A stretch of DNA of 64,000 nucleotides from Allocoprobacillus halotolerans. Lineage in GTDB: Bacteria; Bacillota_I; Bacilli_A; Erysipelotrichales; Coprobacillaceae. The position numbers and the translations under genes were made by a program. Below, in pieces: positions 57,647 through 64,000 of the stretch. A model generated the notes under the pieces. The model saw only the letters and a list, made by a program, of their open reading frames with translations, did not search any database and was not told where the DNA came from. Every line of letters begins with the position of its first letter. The first letter of the stretch is position 1. The stretch spans positions 2,089,608 through 2,153,607 of the forward strand of contig NZ_CP101620.1 in assembly GCF_024399475.1 (NCBI RefSeq), written 5' to 3'.

Positions 57647-59241
57647 GTTTGTCTTGATTTAGAGGTGCAATTCAAAACCATTTACATACTTTAGAAAGAA
57701 GGTCATTTTTTATGAAAAATTACAATTACAATCTTTATGTTGGCATTGATGTCTCTAAAGGCAAGGCTGATGCTGCTGTTCTGGCTGTCCCTGAATTAAG
57801 ATCGGTCAAACCTCATTTCCTTAGAAAAAAATTATCTTTTAAGTTTATTAAATCTGAAGTTGTTGAGTTTTTAAATACTGTTAGAAAGTATTCCAGTGAT
57901 CAGTACTGTCTCCACACTTATTTTGCTTTGGAAGTCACTGGCATATATTCTACTAATATCTACACCTTTATTAAACAAAACTGTAATAGCGATGAAGAAA
58001 TCCATCAGCTTAATACGGATTTCGTTAATAAATGGAGAGAAAGCCATAATATATCTAAATCTGATCCTTTGGATGCTCAAACCATCTGTTCCATTATCGG
58101 TACTGATGATCAGGTCAAATATGTTTCAGATTCTGTTTTTGAAAACAAAAACGGATATCAAGATCTTAAGGCTCTCGTTCACAGACACTATCAGATTAAA
58201 AAACTCTATTCTCAGGAAACTAACCGTCTCATTGCCCTTTGTGATTGTTATTTCCCTGAACTTCAGTATGTTTTTGAACCTAAATCAGCTGCTTTCCTGG
58301 CTGTCTTATCTCAATATCCTACTTCGCATGATATCATAAATGCTTCCAAAAATGAAGTGTTTCATCTTGTTTACGAAGCAACTAAACATCGCTGCAGTAT
58401 GGATAAGATTGATAAGCTTTTCAATTATGCTCAGGATACACTGGTTCCACATGTATCCGATCATATGAGATATGTTATTTCCAACACTGTTGAAAGCATC
58501 ATCCATATTCGTACACAATTGAAACTGATTGAAAAAGATATCAGAAAGCTTGCTGCCACTTTTAATGTTTACAGTCTGCTGTTGACCATCACTGGCTGTG
58601 GTCCTTTGACTGCCGCTGTTATCATCGCTGAAACCGGAGACATCTTCAGATTCAAAAATGCTGATCATTATGTCTCTTACAGTGGTTCATCACCACGTAA
58701 CAAGCGTTCTGGCAAGTCTGTGGAAATCATGGGCAAGATTTCCAAGAAAGGCTCAAAATACCTGAGACACGCTCTTTACATGATTGCCGAATTTGCCAGA
58801 CGACATAATCCTGTTCTTAAACACTTATTTGAAAGAGTGAAGAACGGAAATAAAAAGCGTCATAAATTAGCGGTCATTGCAGTTGCCAATCGCATTGCCA
58901 GATATATCTATTCAATCATGAAAAACGAAAGCAGTTTTATAATCATGCATGAAAATATCATGCGATTACCAGAAGAAACCCGAAATACGTTCTTCAATTC
59001 AATATCTTTAGATTTTCCAAAGAATACCAGAAAACAGATTTATCAGTATTCTGATATCAATGGTGAAATCCATCGCTTTGTTTATAGGAACGAAGCAACG
59101 GAATCAGTAGCTTAAAAACAAAGAAAACCTAAAATGTAAGAGCTTTCAAACACTGGGTTTTGAGAAGTTGTTTTTAGTGCACCCAAAAATCCACTAAAAA
59201 CATCAAAGAACATCGGATTGCTCCTCTAAATCAGGACAAAC
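57647..59241 (+). mobile_element. IS110/IS1111-family element with 25-bp inverted repeats
   Basis: The transposase is bracketed by 57647-57671 and 59217-59241, which are inverted copies matching at 23 of 25 positions (GTTTGTCyTGATTTAGAGG...). Inverted repeats near the ends are a mark of the IS1111 subgroup; plain IS110 elements lack them. True ends may lie slightly outside. Non-coding flanks of 40 and 101 bases inside the repeats, plus the GC-rich 57520-57646 stretch, are candidate guide (bridge/seek) RNA sources. Confidence 0.75.
57712..59115 (+). CDS. IS110-family transposase (DEDD type)
   Basis: An intact 467-residue protein. ATG 57712 follows AGAAGG. The N-terminal RuvC-like DEDD domain shows YVGIDVSKGKADAAVLAV, a Glu in FALEVTGIYS and Asp residues in SKSDPLDAQTI. 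The C-terminal Transposase_20 domain has ITGCGPLTAAVIIAETGD, the catalytic-serine region SGSSPRNKRSGKS and KISKKGSKYLRHALY. Such enzymes use a short guide RNA encoded in the element's end. Confidence 0.93.
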   Translation: MKNYNYNLYVGIDVSKGKADAAVLAVPELRSVKPHFLRKKLSFKFIKSEVVEFLNTVRKYSSDQYCLHTYFALEVTGIYSTNIYTFIKQNCNSDEEIHQLNTDFVNKWRESHNISKSDPLDAQTICSIIGTDDQVKYVSDSVFENKNGYQDLKALVHRHYQIKKLYSQETNRLIALCDCYFPELQYVFEPKSAAFLAVLSQYPTSHDIINASKNEVFHLVYEATKHRCSMDKIDKLFNYAQDTLVPHVSDHMRYVISNTVESIIHIRTQLKLIEKDIRKLAATFNVYSLLLTITGCGPLTAAVIIAETGDIFRFKNADHYVSYSGSSPRNKRSGKSVEIMGKISKKGSKYLRHALYMIAEFARRHNPVLKHLFERVKNGNKKRHKLAVIAVANRIARYIYSIMKNESSFIIMHENIMRLPEETRNTFFNSISLDFPKNTRKQIYQYSDINGEIHRFVYRNEATESVA

Positions 59242-59481
59242 ACTATTAAAATCATTTTTTTAAATTAATTATTGACATTTAATAGTTTGTCTTTTTATTG
59301 ATGACAATTTTAAACAAATAATTACATAATATGTCTTATATCGAATAAAAATGATTATTTTTTGAAAAAAATCTACAAGAATATTATCATTTATCAAGCT
59401 ATATTTATAGTTCGACAAATTAAACATAAAGAATATTGTAAGTTTATATCCTATATTAAATATTTTAGGAGAAGTGTGTCT

Positions 59482-59657
59482 ATGAACAATATTCGTTTAC
59501 CTCCTTATTTTTCTTTTTTGGAAAATATACCAGGAAAAATATGAACTATAAAATTTATGATTATGCAAAGAATGATTTTAAAAGGCAATTAGACGACAGG
59601 GGAAATTTGAAATATTACATAAGAGTCAATAAAAAATTTATTGAGGTTACAAGATAA
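59482..59657 (+). CDS. Small protein of a conjugative-element remnant (one frameshift)
   Basis: ATG 59482 after AGGAGA: MNNIRLPPYFSFLENIPGK, then with one A restored near 59537, NMNYKIYDYAKNDFKRQLDDRGNLKYYIRVNKKFIEVTR. About 58 residues. No named family, but its position just before a sigma-like HTH gene suggests an accessory protein of a mobile element. 59242-59481 before it is AT-rich without a gene. Confidence 0.5.
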
Positions 59658-59684
59658 CAATATTTAGTTTGTTTTCGAAGCTAT

Positions 59685-60008
59685 ATGAAAATTAAATATG
59701 ACAGAAAGAGGGAAGTAGCAAGATCAGTCCAATATTTTGGAGATATTGATCAGGCTACTTCCTTTATTTTGTCCAAGACTACAACTTATTGTATAAATCA
59801 AATATACATAAAAGATTTAGTAAATCTTGCAATTCAAGAGATACATAAACTGCCTGATAAATATAAAGATATAGCAATCTGTATATTTCTGAATGAAATG
59901 ACTATTGCTGAAACATCTTTGAAATTAAGAATACCAAAATCTGCAATTTATGACAGAAAAATAAAAATACAAAAAATATTACAAGAAATTTTAAAAAAAT
60001 TCGGATAA
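59685..60008 (+). CDS. Sigma-70 region 4-like helix-turn-helix protein
   Basis: A 107-residue protein (MKIKYDRKREVARSVQYFGD...). The C-terminal half LPDKYKDIAICIFLNEMTIAETSLKLRIPKSAIYDRKIKIQK is a sigma-70 region 4 or ArpU-like helix-turn-helix. The ATG has no strong ribosome site and may not be the true start. Proteins like this accompany integrative conjugative elements of gut Bacillota and control excision or transfer genes. Confidence 0.6.
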   Translation: MKIKYDRKREVARSVQYFGDIDQATSFILSKTTTYCINQIYIKDLVNLAIQEIHKLPDKYKDIAICIFLNEMTIAETSLKLRIPKSAIYDRKIKIQKILQEILKKFG

Positions 60009-60068
60009 ATATTTTCAAGTTTCTGCGGCAAAGGGTGAAGGGACATTTCCATTAAGGAGCTAACTGAA

Positions 60069-60433
60069 ATGAAAGAATTAAAAGCATTTATTTATTGTAG
60101 AGTATTAGATGAAAAAGCAAGAAGTTTGCTTGACTATCAGGAAAAGAAATTAACTGAGTTATCACAATATCTTGATATGAAAGTCATAGCATGTGCCAAA
60201 GAAGTAGGTAGTTGGAAATATTTTGGTACTTTTGCTATACAAAAACTTATTCATCATATAGTTGTTGGAAAGATTGATGTTGTTCTCGTTTATGATGAAA
60301 CGAGATTAGCTATTTATGATGATTTCTATGCGAATTTCAAATGATATGTGATCAACATGATGTTGATATTCTTACAATCAATGATTTAAAATCAATGATT
60401 TTTGCAAATTCAATATTAAAATGCCATGACTAA
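60069..60433 (+). CDS. Serine-recombinase-like N-terminal domain protein, catalytic Ser missing (one frameshift)
   Basis: ATG 60069 follows AAGGAG. The sequence KAFIYCRVLDEKARSLLDYQEKKL matches the first strand and helix of serine recombinases (YCRVS...Q...L), but Leu stands where the nucleophile Ser should be. Later parts fit the fold (KIDVVLVYDETRLAI; DVDILTINDLKS). One base is missing near 60344 (FEMICDQHD expected). The corrected 122 residues lack a DNA-binding domain, so it is probably regulatory or structural rather than a recombinase. Confidence 0.6.
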
Positions 60434-60448
60434 CAATCATGGCTTTTT
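60423..60448 (+). terminator. Terminator after the recombinase-like gene
   Basis: GCCATGA / TCATGGC stem followed by T5, overlapping the stop codon. Confidence 0.85.
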
Positions 60449-60506
60449 GCGTTGCTATTGTAGAAGTCCACCATGATCTTCTTTTTCGAAGAAAAGGAGG
60501 TAAAAA

Positions 60507-60946
60507 ATGAGCTACAATTATGCAAAAGAATTAGCAAAATGGACAAAGTGGAAAGAACAGGAAGAACAATTATTAAGGTCATTGAATGTTGAAAAAATAT
60601 AATCAGTCAATTACATGAATATGATTGGGAAGCATTTAAAACAGACAGAAGAATAAGAAGAAAACAAAATGTAACATTAGACAGTTTGTTTTACAGTATT
60701 CCCTGTTATGACAAAAAAGATATTTTAACAGTTGAAGATTTATTAGATGAAATAGAAAATGAGGCATTGCTTCATTACTTATCTCAAACAGATTAAACAA
60801 CTTTAAATATTATTTTGATGAAGATGTTAGGTTATTCAACTAGAGAAATATCAGAAATATTGAAAATAAGTTCTTCAGCAATTTATGTTCGTATACATCG
60901 TTTGAAAAATAATTTAAAAAAATTACAAGATGATGTAAGAAAATAA
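60507..60946 (+). pseudogene. Sigma-70-like helix-turn-helix protein, frameshifted and with an internal stop
   Basis: ATG 60507 follows AAAGGAGG: MSYNYAKELAKWTKWKEQEEQLLRSLNVEK. One A is missing near 60596, restoring IISQLHEYDWEAFKTDRRIRRKQNV. An in-frame TAA at 60794-60796 (after SQTD) then interrupts the passage into TTLNIILMKMLGYSTREISEILKISSSAIYVRIHRLKNNLKK, a clear region 4-type helix-turn-helix. The stop looks like a real substitution (AAA or CAA to TAA). Together with 59685 this makes two sigma-like proteins around the recombinase-like gene. Confidence 0.6.
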
Positions 60947-60989
60947 TGATTGAAATGGACTATATAGTGTAAGGTTCAAAAAGACACCT

Positions 60990-61312
60990 AAAAAAGTACC
61001 TTGATAACTGAATAACAGCCATTGGATACGTTCCTGTTAAATGAGCCTTTCAACAAATACGCCATGACTATTAGACAATCTAGTAAGAGCGATGAAATAT
61101 TGAGTTGTAAAAATAGATCAGCACCTATTTGGCAATGATACTTAACAGCAATAATGATACTCCTGTTAATTCATAGTCCGAGCGTTAGAAGCGTCGCAGG
61201 CATTGATAGCAGTTGCATGAGAACCATGCGAGGGTGAGATTCCCGTGAGAACTTTGCTAGAATTCGTCTAAATGGTATCCCTTGTTTTTTGGGTGGTCAG
61301 CGACAAATAAAA
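60990..61312 (+). ncRNA. Candidate structured non-coding element of a conjugative-element remnant
   Basis: No open frame of note crosses this higher-GC block. It contains two related hairpins: TAACAG...CTGTTA at 61013-61039 and TTAACAG...CTGTTAA at 61142-61169, both with GATAC and TCC in the loop. A third hairpin GCATG/CATGC (61215-61229) is followed at once by GGG/CCC (61232-61244), and CCCTTG...TTTTTTGGG ends it near 61296. The block sits directly behind the sigma/recombinase module. Its function is not known to me. Confidence 0.5.
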
Positions 61313-61395
61313 AAACAATAACTGAGTGTAGAAGAAATATGCTCAGTTTTACATAATGAATTTGATAAAATGTTACAAACACTTTCATCTGTAAC

Positions 61396-61425
61396 TTGTT
61401 TTTATTTTCACATGAATGATAAAAT
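61396..61425 (+). promoter_or_regulatory. Candidate promoter of the alcohol dehydrogenase gene
   Basis: TTGTTT at 61396-61401 and TAAAAT at 61420-61425 with an 18-base spacer, 30 bases before the start codon. Confidence 0.45.
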
Positions 61426-61455
61426 AGAAACAGTTAAAAAAGGAGATAGATAAAA

Positions 61456-62601
61456 ATGGCAAACAGATTTGTATTAAATGAAACAAGTTATCATGGAAAA
61501 GGAGCAATCAATGAAATCCCTAATGAAGCTAAAGCAAGAGGATTCAAAAAAGCATTAGTTTGTTCAGATCCAGACTTGATTAAATTTGATGTAACTAAAA
61601 AAGTTACAGATTTATTAGATGAAGCAGGATTAGCTTATGAAGTTTATTCAGATATCAAACCTAATCCAACTATTGAAAATGTTCAACATGGTGTTGAAGC
61701 ATTACATGCAGCTGAAGCTGATTATATTATTGCAATTGGAGGAGGATCATCAATGGATACAGCTAAAGCAGTTGGTATTATTGATAGAAACCCTGAATTT
61801 GCAGATGTAAGAAGTCTTGAAGGTGTCGCTGATACAAAGAATCCTTGTACACCAATTTTTGCTGTACCTACAACAGCTGGAACAGCTGCTGAAGTGACAA
61901 TTAACTATGTTATTACTGATGCTCAAAAAGATAGAAAAATGGTATGTGTAGATGTTCATGATATTCCAGTTGTTGCATTTGTTGATCCTGATATGATGGC
62001 TTCAATGCCAAAAGGTTTAACAGCTGCAACTGGTATGGATGCTTTAACACATGCAATTGAAGGTTATATCACAAAAGGTGCATGGGAAATGAGTGATATG
62101 TTCCATTTAAAAGCTATTGAAATCATTGCAAAAAATTTAAGAGGAGCTGTTGACAATACACCTGAAGGTAGAGAAGGTATGGCTTTAGGTCAATATATCG
62201 CAGGTATGGGATTCTCTAATGTTGGTTTAGGATTAGTTCATAGTATGGCTCATCCTTTAGGGGCATTATATGATACACCTCATGGTGTTGCTAATGCAAT
62301 TATCTTACCAACAGTTATGGCATACAATGCACCATATACTGGTAAAAAATATAAAGATATTGCTGAGGCTATGGGTGTTGATACAACAGGTATGACGCAA
62401 GATGAATATCGTCAGGCAGCCATTGATGCAGTGAAACAATTATCTACAGATGTTGGTATTCCAGCAGATTTAAAAGAAATTGTCAAAGTAGAAGATTTAG
62501 ATTTCTTAAGTGAAAGTGCATTGGCTGATGCTTGTTGTCCTGGTAATCCTCGAGATACAACTGTGGAAGAAATCAAAGCATTATATCAATCTTTATTATA
62601 A
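61456..62601 (+). CDS. fucO: Iron-containing alcohol dehydrogenase, lactaldehyde reductase type
   Basis: An intact 381-residue group III alcohol dehydrogenase closest in style to FucO (lactaldehyde to 1,2-propanediol). The NAD loop GGGSSMDTAKAVG and the iron-binding region (GMDALTHAIEGY, LVHSMAHPLGA, DTPHGVANAI) are complete. ATG 61456 follows AAAGGAG. Codons are strongly biased, which suggests high expression. It may act in fucose/rhamnose fermentation or general aldehyde reduction. The gene stands alone with its own terminator. Confidence 0.9.
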   Translation: MANRFVLNETSYHGKGAINEIPNEAKARGFKKALVCSDPDLIKFDVTKKVTDLLDEAGLAYEVYSDIKPNPTIENVQHGVEALHAAEADYIIAIGGGSSMDTAKAVGIIDRNPEFADVRSLEGVADTKNPCTPIFAVPTTAGTAAEVTINYVITDAQKDRKMVCVDVHDIPVVAFVDPDMMASMPKGLTAATGMDALTHAIEGYITKGAWEMSDMFHLKAIEIIAKNLRGAVDNTPEGREGMALGQYIAGMGFSNVGLGLVHSMAHPLGALYDTPHGVANAIILPTVMAYNAPYTGKKYKDIAEAMGVDTTGMTQDEYRQAAIDAVKQLSTDVGIPADLKEIVKVEDLDFLSESALADACCPGNPRDTTVEEIKALYQSLL

Positions 62602-62608
62602 TAATGAA

Positions 62609-62640
62609 TCAGTACATCTATCATGGATGTACTTTTTTTG
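62609..62640 (+). terminator. Terminator after the alcohol dehydrogenase gene
   Basis: AGTACATC / GGATGTACT stem followed by T7. Confidence 0.88.
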
Positions 62641-62668
62641 TTATAATGATTATGGAGTGTGAATAACT

Positions 62669-62824
62669 ATGGTTATAATTAATCAAACTTTGATCATGTC
62701 ATTTTTAGGTATTATTGCGACAAGTAGTATTGTTTTTCCTGTTTTATTTCTTGTTCAAAGAAAAAAACATCATCGTGAATGGATGGAATTGATCAAAAAT
62801 AAAGAGAATCATCAATCTAAATAA
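62669..62824 (+). CDS. Small single-helix membrane protein
   Basis: A 51-residue frame (MVIINQTLIMSFLGIIATSS IVFPVLFLVQRKKHHREW...) with one membrane helix and a basic cytoplasmic tail. GGAGTG lies about 12 bases upstream of ATG 62669. No family recognised; length and layout are typical of small membrane proteins. Confidence 0.5.
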   Translation: MVIINQTLIMSFLGIIATSSIVFPVLFLVQRKKHHREWMELIKNKENHQSK

Positions 62825-62921
62825 AGAAATCTATTAATGAATAGAGTGGTTGTTTGACAATTCACTTATTTTATAGTAATATTTAGGAAATTTATGTGAT
62901 AAAAAGGAGATATGTATTAAA

Positions 62922-64000
62922 ATGGACTCGAGTCATATAGTCATGATTTTTGCTTTTATTGCGCTTATTTCTTTATCGGCTCTTTTTTCAATGAGTGAAA
63001 CAGCGTTTATGTCTATTAATAAAATAAGAATAAAAACTTTGGCAGAAGAAAATAACAAGAAAGCCATTCTTATTCGATCATTACTGGATGATCAGACACG
63101 TTTATTAAGTTCAGTCTTAGTGGGGAATAACTTAGTGAATATCGCTGCATCTTCATTAACGACATCTTTTGTGATTAGTCTTTTAGGAAATGAGGGAACA
63201 GGTGTTGCTATAGCAACTGGAGTTGTAACATTAATTATTTTGATTTTTGGTGAAATTACACCTAAATCTTTAGCTACTCAAAATGCGGAATCTATTGCAT
63301 TTGGAGTTTGTCGTTTTATTAAACTTATTACAATTATCTTTACCCCAGTCGTTACGATATTAAACATTGTTTCAGGGCTTTTTATTCGCTTGTTTGGTGG
63401 AGATGCCAACAATGGTCCAACAATGACAGAAGAAGACTTAAAAACAATTGTGACGGTATCTCATGAAGAAGGCGTATTAGAAGATGAAGAAAAAGAAATG
63501 ATTCATAATGTCTTTGAATTTGGTGATACTGAAATTAAGGAAGTCATGACACCAAGAATCCATGTTGAAAGTATTTCTACAGATACAACATATGATGAAG
63601 TGATTGAAGTTTTTAGGGAATCTCAATTTTCTAGATTACCTGTACATAATGATTCATATGATGAAATTGTAGGTGTTCTTTATATTAAGGATTTATTTAT
63701 GTATGATGTCAATCGTGATGATTTTGATGTCACCAAAATCATGCGTGAAACATATTTCGTTTATGAATTTAATCAAATTTCTGATGTTTTTGAAGCTATG
63801 CGTAAAGATCATGTTTCATTAGCTGTTGTTTTAGATGAATATGGTGTGATGAGTGGAATTGTAACATTGGAAGATATTGTTGAGGAAATTGTTGGTGAAA
63901 TTGATGATGAATATGATGAAATTTTACAGTCTATTGTAGATTTAGGACATGGTGAATATTTAATAGATGGAAGTTTAAATATTGATGAAGTCAATGATGT
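62922..64000 (+). CDS. CNNM/CBS-domain membrane protein (HlyC/CorC family), partial
   Basis: ATG 62922 follows AAAGGAGAT. The N-terminal CNNM domain has four helices (residues about 5-150, with FSMSETAFMSINK and LIFGEITPKSLA), followed by two CBS domains (MTPRIHVESISTDTTYDEV and VVLDEYGVMSGIVTLEDIVEEIVGEI). The start of the C-terminal CorC/HlyC domain (LDGYLIDGSLNIDEVND-like) is reached at the window end. Family members take part in magnesium and other divalent-cation export. The frame is open to base 64000. Confidence 0.93.
   Translation, partial: MDSSHIVMIFAFIALISLSALFSMSETAFMSINKIRIKTLAEENNKKAILIRSLLDDQTRLLSSVLVGNNLVNIAASSLTTSFVISLLGNEGTGVAIATGVVTLIILIFGEITPKSLATQNAESIAFGVCRFIKLITIIFTPVVTILNIVSGLFIRLFGGDANNGPTMTEEDLKTIVTVSHEEGVLEDEEKEMIHNVFEFGDTEIKEVMTPRIHVESISTDTTYDEVIEVFRESQFSRLPVHNDSYDEIVGVLYIKDLFMYDVNRDDFDVTKIMRETYFVYEFNQISDVFEAMRKDHVSLAVVLDEYGVMSGIVTLEDIVEEIVGEIDDEYDEILQSIVDLGHGEYLIDGSLNIDEVND

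Overview
This 64 kb window is chromosomal DNA from a low-GC, Gram-positive gut-type bacterium. The AT-rich codon use, strong AAGGAGG ribosome sites, a T-box leader, the cdaA-cdaR-glmM operon, anaerobic NrdDG and the general gene style point to the Bacillota, most likely an Erysipelotrichia (Coprobacillaceae-like) strict anaerobe. That placement is inference from gene content, not from a marker search.

Layout. 1-4.4 kb: a radical SAM protein and two ABC ATPase-permease fusions. 4.4-9.5 kb: a phenylalanine T-box, pheS, pheT and a C39-like exported protein. 9.5-11.9 kb (minus): a split ThrE-type exporter and tmcAL. 11.96-13.9 kb: intact insertion sequence A. 14-18.7 kb: yceD-rpmF, tRNA-Glu and tRNA-Trp, a GIY-YIG protein, DUF3795, HIT, MerR and NUDIX genes. 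18.8-20.7 kb: an IS1634-family element between two 87-bp direct repeats. 20.9-31.4 kb: an HPr-like protein lacking the active-site histidine, nrdDG, a Cof-type phosphatase, a dipeptidase, an RpiR-fumarase-RpiR-threonine aldolase cluster and HU. 31.4-47.1 kb: pduL, cdaA-cdaR-glmM, a two-component system, a stomatin/NfeD pair, redox lipoproteins, deoD, alr and a TetR regulator. 47.1-49.0 kb: a group II intron sitting directly behind a terminator.

49.0-61.4 kb is the accessory part. It holds a beta-glucoside locus (RpiR, 6-phospho-beta-glucosidase, PTS IIC), a gutted copper-ATPase gene, a second copy of IS A that is itself split by an IS3-family element, fused remnants of a second beta-glucosidase/PTS IIB locus, an IS110-family element with 25-bp inverted repeats, and a decayed conjugative-element module (two sigma-like HTH proteins, a recombinase-like protein and a structured non-coding block). 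61.4-64 kb returns to ordinary genes: an iron alcohol dehydrogenase and a CNNM/CBS protein that runs off the end.

The dominant oddity is that about 30 genes, including essential ones (pheS, HU, alr, cdaA), carry apparent single-base frameshifts, nearly all a missing base in an A or T run. I read these as consensus errors of a long-read assembly, so I annotate such genes over their full extent and give the break point. The substitution-type stops and the truncations in the accessory region look like real decay.
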